This document shows, piece after piece, positions 1 to 6,144 of a stretch of 9,205 nucleotides of DNA (the first letter of the stretch is position 1; each line of letters begins with the position of its first letter). The position numbers and the translations under genes were made by a program. A model generated the notes under the pieces. It was not told where the DNA came from, did not search any database, and saw only the letters and a program-made list of their open reading frames with translations. The DNA comes from Methanobacteriota archaeon. Its GTDB lineage: Archaea; Thermoplasmatota; Thermoplasmata; RBG-16-68-12. The DNA is taken from the NCBI GenBank assembly GCA_005879015.1, contig VBMC01000127.1:1-9205 (forward strand). The letters run 5' to 3'.

Positions 1-867
1 CTTGGTTTCGTCGAGCGACGAGCGAAGCGCGAGCTCCGGTCTCAAGTCCATCTCCGCGGCCAGGAACGCATCGCGATCGGCATGAGCGGCGGCAAGGACT
101 CGAGCACCACGGCAGCTCTCCTGGTCGAATTCTTGAGGAGCCGACGCGAGATGGAGTTGATCGGCATCACGATCGACGAGGGCATCGCCTCGTACCGGCC
201 CGCGGGAATCGACTATGCGAAACGGCTCTGCGCGCGCCTCGGAATCGAGCATCGGGTGCTCGCATACCAAGAGACGTCGGGGCACACGATGGACGAGGTG
301 GTGACCCTAGATCCCGAATCGATTCCGTGCGGCTACTGCGGCCCGTTCCGGCGGCAGGCCTTGAACCGGGCGGCCGTCGAAGTCGGGGCGGACTATGTCG
401 CCACCGGCCTGAACCTGGACGATACGGCGCAATCGATCCTCATGAACGTCGCCCGCGGGGACATCGAGAAGCTCGCCCGCCTCGGTCCGCACGAGACTCG
501 ACAGCCCGGGCTCGTGCCGAGGATCCAGCCCCTGCGGATGATTCCTGAGAAAGAAGTGTATCTCTACGCCCTCCTGCGCGGCATCGAGTTCCACGACGCG
601 ACGTGTCCCTACGCGGAACGAGCCCAGCGTGGTCGGTTTCGGGAGATCCTCCACCGCCTCGAGGAAGAGAGCCCGGGGACACGTCACGCCATCGTGAGCG
701 GGTACGATCAGGTGCGCCCGCTCCTTCAGTCGGCCTATCCGCCCGCCACCTTGAACGCGTGCGTCCGATGCGGCGAGCCGACTGTCAGGGCGGTCTGCAA
801 GGCGTGCGAGCTCCGGGAGCGCATCGAGAAGATCGGGGCCACGGACGTGACGGAACCGCTCGTCTGA
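1..867 (+). CDS. ncsA: tRNA 2-thiouridine synthetase, TtuA/NcsA (Ncs6) family, 5'-truncated
   Basis: This is an ATP-pyrophosphatase-type enzyme that adenylates a tRNA uridine and replaces its 2-oxygen with sulfur, normally supplied by a ubiquitin-like carrier. The reading frame is open from base 1, and the residues before the first ATG (82) fit the family (a basic FVERRAKRE stretch, then ERIAIGMSGGKDS). The gene therefore starts left of the window, and its N-terminal zinc finger is lost. Counting from the Met at 82, the PP-loop SGGKDS is at 2-7 and the TGLNLDD motif at 108-114. Cys83 and Cys86 (PCGYCG) with Cys175 (ATCPYA) match the three [4Fe-4S] ligands of this family, and a C-terminal CxxC pair of pairs (Cys227/230, Cys239/242) forms a zinc finger. 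It ends 9 bases from the convergent purA stop. Whether it modifies U34 (NcsA) or U54 (TtuA) cannot be told from the sequence. Confidence 0.9.
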   Translation, partial: LGFVERRAKRELRSQVHLRGQERIAIGMSGGKDSSTTAALLVEFLRSRREMELIGITIDEGIASYRPAGIDYAKRLCARLGIEHRVLAYQETSGHTMDEVVTLDPESIPCGYCGPFRRQALNRAAVEVGADYVATGLNLDDTAQSILMNVARGDIEKLARLGPHETRQPGLVPRIQPLRMIPEKEVYLYALLRGIEFHDATCPYAERAQRGRFREILHRLEEESPGTRHAIVSGYDQVRPLLQSAYPPATLNACVRCGEPTVRAVCKACELRERIEKIGATDVTEPLV

Positions 868-876
868 AGGCTCGGT

Positions 877-2071
877 TCACCGGCCCATCGTCGCGGCCCG
901 CGACCGGCCCACGGACAGGATTCGAGCGGGCACCTTGAGTTGCGATTCGATGAAGGCGACATATCGTTGGGCGGTCTCCGGAAGCGCACGCCGCCCGCGG
1001 CCCGCGATTCCGATCCACTCGTCCTCCGGGAGATCCGGCCACCCTTTGAACTCGCGGTACACGGGCCCGCTCTCGGAGAGGATCCGCATGCTCGCGGGGA
1101 ACTCCTTGAGGATGCCGCCGTCGTGGCGGTACCCGGTGCACACCCGGATCCGGTCGAGGCCTCCGAGCACGTCGAGCTTCGTCACCGCGAGGCGCGTGAG
1201 GCCGTTAACGCGGACCGCCATCCGAAGCATGACGAGGTCGAGCCACCCGACCCGTCGCGGACGTCGGGTCGTCGTGCCGTATTCACCGCCGCCCCGTTCC
1301 CGCAGGTGTTCCGCAATCGGCCCTTCCAACTCGGTTGGGAACGGGCCCGAACCGACCCGCGAGGTGAACGCCTTCGCGACTCCGATGATGTCCGTGAGGT
1401 ACTGCGGCCCGATGCCGGCTCCGACGGCGGCGGCTCCCGCGACGCAGTCGCTCGAGGTTCCGTACGGATAGACTCCGTGGTCGATGCAGAGGTGGGTCCC
1501 CTGGGCCCCTTCGAACAAGATGCGCTTCCCGCGTTTCAGCGCCGCGTCCAACCAGGCCGACGTGTCGGTCACGAACGGGGCGAGTCGCTTGCCATACGCC
1601 TCGTGTTCCCCGAACACCGCGTCCGCATCGATCGCGAATCCCGAACCGCCCGACCTTGTCCTCGAAGGCGGGACCGATTCCCCGCAGGGTCGTCCCGGCT
1701 CCCATGTCGCCCTTCAGTTTTTCCTCGAGGCCGTCCAGGATCTTGTGGTACGGCATCACGACATGCGCGCGGTCGCTGATGCGGAGGTTCGTAACGGCAT
1801 GGCCACGGGCTCGCGTCTCGTCGATCTCCTTCAGCAGCTGCGCGGGTTCGATGACGACGCCGTTCCCGATCACGTTCATCGTCCGCTTCCGCAGGACCCC
1901 GGAGGGGAGCAGGTGGAATGCGTACAGGTCGTTCGCCACTTGGACAGTGTGGCCCGCGTTCGCGCCGCCTTGGAACCGCGCGACGACGTCGGCGTGATCG
2001 GCGAGAAAATCGATGATCTTGCCCTTGCCCTCGTCCCCGAACTGGGCCCCCACGACTACGCTCGCGGACAT
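877..2071 (-). pseudogene. purA: Adenylosuccinate synthetase, disrupted by internal deletion and frameshift
   Basis: The intact enzyme makes adenylosuccinate from IMP, aspartate and GTP, the first committed step to AMP. The 5' part (frame open 2143-1283) has GDEGKGK at 12-18, NAGHT with His41, GTT at 126-128, RGIGPAFEDK and GRFGIR ending at residue 146. The 3' part (frame open 1617-877) has FEGAQGT, PYGTSS, SRVGSGPFPTE, the RRPRRVGW loop and TKLDVL. The frame changes by one base near 1632-1633. Compared with the E. coli enzyme as I recall it, the flanks have normal lengths but about 33 residues are missing at the junction, so the loss is probably 3n+2 bases (near 98). The ATG at 2071 is the chosen start: GGAGAG lies 4 bases upstream (2076-2081) and the product starts like the family. 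The frame's earlier GTG at 2143 adds 24 unrelated residues. It may be a pseudogene or a misassembly. Confidence 0.85.
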
Positions 2072-2262
2072 CGCGCTCTCCGAGAAGGCATCACGAGTCG
2101 GGTAACGATACTTTCGTAAGAAGCTTATCTCGTGAAACGTCACGCGATCCGGCGTTGGTTCCCGGGCCCATCATCTGAGCAAGGATCGGCAACCGTCGGG
2201 GTGGACCACCGAGGTTCTGGTCTTCGTAGGGCAGGCATCTTCCGGACTTTGCCGCGATAGCA

Positions 2263-2269
2263 TTTTATC
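2263..2269 (+). promoter_or_regulatory. TATA box for the KaiC-like/DUF835 operon
   Basis: TTTTATC is an A/T island in a GC-rich divergent gap (2072-2326) between purA and the ATPase gene. Archaeal spacing puts transcription start near 2290-2295. This argues against the TTG at 2270, which would lie inside the promoter, and for the TTG at 2327. Nothing else in this 255-base gap is clear. A possible but weak purA TATA (AAGTATCG on the minus strand) lies near 2105-2113. Confidence 0.55.
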
Positions 2270-2310
2270 TTGCGCGGGCCTTTCGCATCTCGCCGTCTCT
2301 TGACGGGGGC

Positions 2311-2318
2311 GGGAGGGG
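2311..2318 (+). promoter_or_regulatory. Ribosome binding site that sets the ATPase start
   Basis: GGGAGGGG contains a GGAGG core and lies 8 bases before the TTG at 2327. Together with the TATA box at 2263-2269 it selects this TTG over the in-frame TTG at 2270. Confidence 0.55.
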
Positions 2319-2326
2319 TTCCAGCG

Positions 2327-3043
2327 TTGTCGCAGGCTACGGACAAGATTCCCACCTACGTGGTGGGCTTGGACGCTCGCCTCAGCGGCGGCATCCCTCG
2401 CGGCCATATCGTCCTCGTCGGGGGACCGCCCGGCTCCCTGAAATCGTCCTTCGTGTACCGCATCCTGTTCCATGAGGCGAAGGAGCGCGCCGCGTCCGGT
2501 CTTTACCTGTCCATGGAGCAGAGCCGCGCGTCGCTCGTCGCGCAGATGACCTCGCTCGGGATGGAACCAAGTCAGGCGAAGGGCGTCCATGTGATCGACG
2601 TGCGCGCGCTGCGGCGGGAGATCGAGGAGGTCCGGGAACAGCCGCGGTGGCTGCTCGGGCTCCGTCGGCAGCTGGCCCGATACAAGGAGGAGATGGGGTG
2701 CGACCTGATCGCGCTCGACAGCCTCGACGCGCTCTACGCCCTCGCGCCGTTCGAGAGTCCGCGGAACGAGATCTTCCAGTTCTTTGAGGAGCTGCGGGAC
2801 CTGAACGCGACGACGTTCCTGGTCTCGGAGATGCCCCGCGACGCGACGCGCTTCGCCCACTTCGGCGTGGAGGAGTTCCTCTCGGACACGATCATCCACC
2901 TGCGACTGCGCGAGGTCGACGTCGGCATGAGCACATCCGTACGCCGGTACATCGGCGTCGTCAAGATGCGCGGGGTCGAGCATGACCTCGACTACTTCCC
3001 GCTCCTCGTCGAGCACGGGACCTTCGAGATCGTGTCCGAATGA
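2327..3043 (+). CDS. KaiC/RAD55-like single-domain RecA-superfamily ATPase
   Basis: This 238-residue cytoplasmic protein has one RecA/KaiC domain. Residues 13-25 carry the usual opening (VGLDARLSGGIPRG). The Walker A loop GPPGSLKSS (33-41) keeps Lys39 and Ser40 but has Leu where most KaiC proteins have Gly. The LSMEQS segment (61-66) sits where KaiC has its catalytic Glu pair, and only the first Glu remains. Walker B is LIALDS (127-132). The C-terminal VVKMRGVEHD (211-220) matches the KaiC-family KMRG signature. The TTG start at 2327 rests on the upstream RBS and TATA box. The stop overlaps the next ATG (ATGA), which implies translational coupling. Archaeal KaiC-like ATPases are generally linked to signal transduction rather than circadian timing. 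The partner and output here are unknown, though the coupled DUF835 membrane protein is the obvious candidate partner. ATP hydrolysis is likely but not certain. Confidence 0.85.
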   Translation: MSQATDKIPTYVVGLDARLSGGIPRGHIVLVGGPPGSLKSSFVYRILFHEAKERAASGLYLSMEQSRASLVAQMTSLGMEPSQAKGVHVIDVRALRREIEEVREQPRWLLGLRRQLARYKEEMGCDLIALDSLDALYALAPFESPRNEIFQFFEELRDLNATTFLVSEMPRDATRFAHFGVEEFLSDTIIHLRLREVDVGMSTSVRRYIGVVKMRGVEHDLDYFPLLVEHGTFEIVSE

Positions 3044-4821
3044 CCGCGGGTGCGTCCGTCGCATTCGTCCTGAACCTCGGGGCCGTCCTCCCGATCATCG
3101 CGCTCTTCGTGAGCGCGTTTCTCGGCGCGTACGTCTTCGGGCTGAATCCCCGCGGCCCCGCAAACCGGTCGGTCCTCCTCGTCATGATCGCGTTCGTGGT
3201 CTGGGATGTCGGCGAGGTGGTCCAGCGGTCCCTTGCTCCCGGCACATCCCCGGACGTGCTCTTCTTCTGGGCCCGCGTGACCTGGGTCGCGATTGCCTTC
3301 GTGCCCGCGACGTTGTACCAACTCGCCCTCACGTATCCGACCAAAGCGCATTGGATCCGACGGTCGTGGGCCCTCGCAGCGATCTACGTCCCTGGCCTCG
3401 CATGGGCCTCCTTGATCTCGATGACCGGGTTGGTCATCAACGGGATGTCGTCGAACGCCTTCGGTCCCAGCGCCCGGGTCGCGCCGACCTACGCCTACCT
3501 CGCGCCCGTGTTCTTCGTCTGGATGTTCACCTCCGTGATGCTCTTCGTCCGTTCGTGGTGGCAGGTTCGCAAGACGCCGAGCCGATGGGTGTTCGGCGTG
3601 GTCCTCCTCGGTCTCATCGCGGGTACGGTTCCAGCCGCGGTGACGGAGCTCCTGTGGCCCATCCTTTCTTCGAACGACACCCGAGTCGGTCTCGGCTCTC
3701 TGTATACGCTGATGTGGTCGATCTTCATCGCGTACGCGGTCGTCCGGTACCGGTATCTCGTGATCGAGCCGGTGACCGAGGCGCGTACGGCGAGGGCCCC
3801 GCGGCACCGCCTCGAGCGAGGCCTGAACTACCTGGTCCTCGAGAACGGACGGAGCTCCGCGATGGGTGCGTTCCGGGACATCGTGTCCGCGACCCCGGGG
3901 CTGTGCGTCACTGGCCTCGCTCCCTCTCGCGTCTCCGTCCGATTCGGGCTCGAGCGCACCCCGATTCTCTGGATCACCACGGTGTCCAACGAAGAACGGA
4001 CCGTGCGACCGAATGCGCTGGACTTCGAACTCGTGCACACGGTCGTGAAATTTCTCCGGGAGAATCCCGGGACCGCGGTCCTGCTCGACGACCTCGACTA
4101 CCTGGCGACCCTCGCGGGCTTCGACGCGGTGGCGCGCTTCCTCAAGCGGGTCACGAACCAGGCGAGCGCCTCGAAGGGCACCGTGATCGTCGCGGCGGGG
4201 TTCGGCACGTTCCCGCCGGAACAGATCGCGCTCCTCCGCGGCTCCGTGGACCGGGTGCTCGAGGTGCAGGAGGCGATTGCCTCTTCGACCCCGGGCGCCG
4301 AGCACGTCCTCATGACGATCAATGCGCAGGACGCCCCGGTGGCCCTGCCCCTCGTGGGCGCGCGACGCGGAATGCTCTTGACGACGGAGCATCCGACGAA
4401 GGCGCGTTTGCGCTACGGCGAACGCTTCGATATCGTGTGGGTCACGGAGCAGCCGGAACCCGGGGTCCCGTGCGTCCGGCCGAATGCCCTCGATACGGAA
4501 GGCCGCCGGGCGATCGGGAACTACGCCGCCGCCCACGAAGGGATGGACATCGTACTGGTCGGCCTCGAACAGCTCGCCCTCTACGTGGACTTGCGCTCCT
4601 GGCTCCCGTTTGTGAAGGACAGCCTCGACATCGCAAGCCTCCACGGTTGCCGGCTGTTCCTCACGGTCGCTCCGGAGGCTATGTCCCCGCGGGAACTCGC
4701 GGTGCTCGCGCGCCGCTTCGACACGGGACTCTCGCCATCCATGTTCAAGGGGTCTGCGCCTTCAGGGCCGACCACAGCCGCTCCTGAAAATCGAATTCCT
4801 TATCGAGAACCCTCTGCATGA
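3040..4821 (+). CDS. Seven-helix membrane protein with two C-terminal DUF835 domains
   Basis: This 593-residue protein begins with about seven membrane helices (roughly 9-34, 45-62, 72-97, 108-130, 150-171, 183-207, 219-241), like the 7TM sensor region of some histidine kinases, but no kinase domain follows. Residues 260-405 form a clear DUF835 domain: YLVLENG, TPGLCVTGLAPSRV, TPILWITTVSNEE, then TAVLLDDLDYLATLAGF. Residues 440-563 form a second, weaker copy (FDIVWVTEQPEP, MDIVLVGLEQLALY). Both copies carry VRPNALD, at 322-328 and 479-485. The tail (564-593) is Pro/Ser-rich and is encoded opposite the 3' end of the regulator gene. The ATG overlaps the ATPase stop, so the two proteins are probably made together. 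I infer a receptor that passes a membrane or ligand signal to a KaiC-type ATPase. No ligand can be named. Confidence 0.82.
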   Translation: MTAGASVAFVLNLGAVLPIIALFVSAFLGAYVFGLNPRGPANRSVLLVMIAFVVWDVGEVVQRSLAPGTSPDVLFFWARVTWVAIAFVPATLYQLALTYPTKAHWIRRSWALAAIYVPGLAWASLISMTGLVINGMSSNAFGPSARVAPTYAYLAPVFFVWMFTSVMLFVRSWWQVRKTPSRWVFGVVLLGLIAGTVPAAVTELLWPILSSNDTRVGLGSLYTLMWSIFIAYAVVRYRYLVIEPVTEARTARAPRHRLERGLNYLVLENGRSSAMGAFRDIVSATPGLCVTGLAPSRVSVRFGLERTPILWITTVSNEERTVRPNALDFELVHTVVKFLRENPGTAVLLDDLDYLATLAGFDAVARFLKRVTNQASASKGTVIVAAGFGTFPPEQIALLRGSVDRVLEVQEAIASSTPGAEHVLMTINAQDAPVALPLVGARRGMLLTTEHPTKARLRYGERFDIVWVTEQPEPGVPCVRPNALDTEGRRAIGNYAAAHEGMDIVLVGLEQLALYVDLRSWLPFVKDSLDIASLHGCRLFLTVAPEAMSPRELAVLARRFDTGLSPSMFKGSAPSGPTTAAPENRIPYREPSA

Positions 4822-4954
4822 ACAGCACGATCTGTCCCTGGGGATCGAGGCCGTTGCGGCGGCAGTACTCCCGGAATCGCGAGAGCACCTCGCCATCCAC
4901 GCGGATGTTGAACTGGACCTTTTCCGCGGGCTTCGGGACGACGGTTCGCGCCAC
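4745..4954 (-). CDS. Small ribbon-helix-helix (CopG/MetJ-like) DNA-binding protein
   Basis: This 69-residue protein has the fold pattern of a ribbon-helix-helix regulator: a strand (KVQFNIRVD, 12-20) whose alternating residues would enter the DNA major groove, helix 1 (EVLSRFREYCRRNG, 22-35), a turn at LDP, helix 2 (38-52), then an aromatic tail (FDFQERLW, 54-61). Such proteins act as dimers. The start chosen is GTG 4954, which gives a family-sized protein. The frame stays open up to 5245 but would then cross the divergent promoter and overlap the next gene. A GGAG lies 13 bases upstream, rather far. The last 77 bases overlap the convergent DUF835 gene. The divergent gap holds repeats suited to a dimeric regulator, so autoregulation and control of the neighbouring prenyltransferase-like gene are likely, though inferred. 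Confidence 0.72.
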   Translation of the reverse strand: MARTVVPKPAEKVQFNIRVDGEVLSRFREYCRRNGLDPQGQIVLFMQRVLDKEFDFQERLWSALKAQTP

Positions 4955-4984
4955 GGTTCCCGATCGTCTCCGACCTATTTCATC

Positions 4985-4998
4985 GTTTCTACAGAAAC
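4985..4998. repeat. Inverted repeat, possible operator in the regulator leader
   Basis: GTTTCT-AC-AGAAAC has perfect six-base arms around a two-base centre. It lies between the predicted transcription start (near 5011) and the GTG start of the ribbon-helix-helix gene, a suitable place for an autorepressor to bind. Its spacer is too short for a stable RNA hairpin loop, so a DNA site is more likely. The function is inferred. Confidence 0.45.
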
Positions 4999-5007
4999 CG
5001 CAAATCC

Positions 5008-5031
5008 GTAGCAATTCGTAGCTTTGGTAGC
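5008..5031 (+). repeat. Three GTAGC direct repeats at helical spacing
   Basis: GTAGC occurs at 5008-5012, 5018-5022 and 5027-5031, so the steps are 10 and 9 bases, close to one DNA turn. The last copy ends two bases before the TATA element. Same-face half-sites next to a promoter are typical of cooperative dimer binding, including by ribbon-helix-helix proteins. For the plus-strand gene the position suits an activator or BRE blocker, and for the minus-strand gene it lies between the TATA and the transcription start, which suits a repressor. Confidence 0.5.
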
Positions 5032-5033
5032 AC

Positions 5034-5041
5034 TTAAATAA
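5034..5041. promoter_or_regulatory. Probable bidirectional TATA element
   Basis: TTAAATAA reads as TTATTTAA on the other strand, so it could bind TBP for both divergent genes. It puts the plus-strand start of transcription near 5062 (about 20 bases before GTG 5083) and the minus-strand start near 5011 (about 57 bases before GTG 4954). No second comparably strong TATA is visible in the 128-base gap. A weak GAAATAG on the minus strand near 4975-4981 could instead give a leaderless regulator transcript. Confidence 0.55.
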
Positions 5042-5082
5042 CTGATAATCACTCCTGGGAACAGTGGGATAGGGTTCTTTCC

Positions 5083-6144
5083 GTGACCGCCAACAGCTCG
5101 CCGAAGACGTCGCCGGCGCCCCCTGAAGAACCAGGATTGGAACCCCCTGATTCCATCGACGCCGAGCCCGTCGACGACCGCCTCCAGGAGGACCTCTTTC
5201 AGAGCCTCGTGGAATCCGCGGACTACGTGGACGGACAAACGCCACTCCCGGCCCGGAGTGAGGGGGCGCTGCAACTCGCGACGCCGGAGGCGATTCGTGC
5301 TGCGTTTGCCGAGTCGTGGGAGGCCCTTTCCCATTCCCTCGGGCTCGGGGTGGACGCGGACCAGGCGCTCCTCGGCGTACGGGACCTCGTCATGTACGAC
5401 ATCCCGGACGGGACGCGGTCCACGCTCTCCGTGCCGGTCGAATACGACGTGGAAGCGGATGCGGGGCTGTACTGCCTCGCCTTGGTTCACAGCCTCGCGA
5501 GCCTCGGTGCGAAGTCGAACGTGATCCTGACCCACACCGCGTACAACCGGGAACGCGGCCCGGAAGAAACGAAGCGATTCCTCGACGTCCTCGCCAAGGG
5601 CATCGATCCGTTCCGGCACTACGCGCGCCGACACGGGATCGCGATCCACCTGGAGGGGCTCGGCTCCGGCTACGAGCTGGAGGGGGCGTTCCGCCGGGCC
5701 TTCCCGCTGCCGGAAGAACCGAAGTTCGATGCCCACTTCCTGATGGACTACGAGGAGGAATGGTTCCTGACGCCCCACGGCAGGGAACTGCTCGACCTCC
5801 TGCCGATGATCGACGTGGTCGTCCGCCACACGAAACTCGGGATCGCGGGCGGTTGGATTCCGACGCGGATGCGACGGGCCTCCTACGTGTATTCGCAGAA
5901 CGGTTCCTTTCACAGCAACTGGAACTTCGACGAATACGCGGCCATGGTCGCGGTCACCTACTTGTCCAAGCTGCTCCACCAAGGGGAGTCGTTGTCGAAG
6001 ACCTACACATCCGTCGACGAGATGAAAGCCCGGTACCGCGACCGGGAGATCAAGCTCCGGCAGAAGATCATCCGTCTCCGGCCGAAACCCCGGAAGCTGT
6101 TCGTCCTCGGTTCGCCCGTAGGCCTCATCCAGGTGTACGCCTAA
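5083..6144 (+). CDS. Divergent cis-prenyltransferase-like protein (UppS superfamily, tentative)
   Basis: This 353-residue protein starts at GTG 5083, about 20 bases after the predicted transcription start. Residues 1-35 are Pro/Glu-rich and probably disordered. The rest lacks membrane helices. From 145 on the order of elements recalls undecaprenyl/dehydrodolichyl diphosphate synthases: VILTHTAYNRERGPEE (147-162) in place of the FSTENW-R-EEV block, a GIAIHLEGL strand (185-193) like the family's VRVIGD, then DVVVRHTKLGIAGGWIP (244-260) like DLVIRTSGE.RLSNFL, then YVYSQNGSFHSNW (268-280) like ELYF....WP.F. The classical MDGNGRWA loop with the catalytic Asp is not evident, so activity as a chain-elongating synthase is doubtful. 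It could be a paralogue with a changed substrate or a regulatory subunit. The stop overlaps the convergent membrane gene by four bases. The family assignment rests on pattern memory only. Confidence 0.5.
   Translation: MTANSSPKTSPAPPEEPGLEPPDSIDAEPVDDRLQEDLFQSLVESADYVDGQTPLPARSEGALQLATPEAIRAAFAESWEALSHSLGLGVDADQALLGVRDLVMYDIPDGTRSTLSVPVEYDVEADAGLYCLALVHSLASLGAKSNVILTHTAYNRERGPEETKRFLDVLAKGIDPFRHYARRHGIAIHLEGLGSGYELEGAFRRAFPLPEEPKFDAHFLMDYEEEWFLTPHGRELLDLLPMIDVVVRHTKLGIAGGWIPTRMRRASYVYSQNGSFHSNWNFDEYAAMVAVTYLSKLLHQGESLSKTYTSVDEMKARYRDREIKLRQKIIRLRPKPRKLFVLGSPVGLIQVYA

Noticed and set aside
2200..2210. GGTGG-A-CCACC inverted repeat upstream of the ATPase promoter
   Set aside because: The five-base GC arms are short enough to occur by chance in this composition, and no second copy supports an operator.
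2270..2329. TTG at 2270 as the start of the KaiC-like gene
   Set aside because: It touches the TTTTATC promoter element and would add 19 residues unlike the family. TTG 2327 has a good ribosome binding site.
2992..4644. 550-codon minus-strand open frame opposite the DUF835 gene
   Set aside because: It is rich in Arg, Glu, His and Asp with no domain pattern, as expected for antisense of GC-rich coding DNA. The plus strand has clear helices and domains.
4745..5245. Long 166-residue version of the ribbon-helix-helix gene
   Set aside because: The extra N-terminus is Arg/Pro/Gly-rich, crosses the divergent promoter and TATA element, and is antisense to the next gene. GTG 4954 gives a normal 69-residue regulator.
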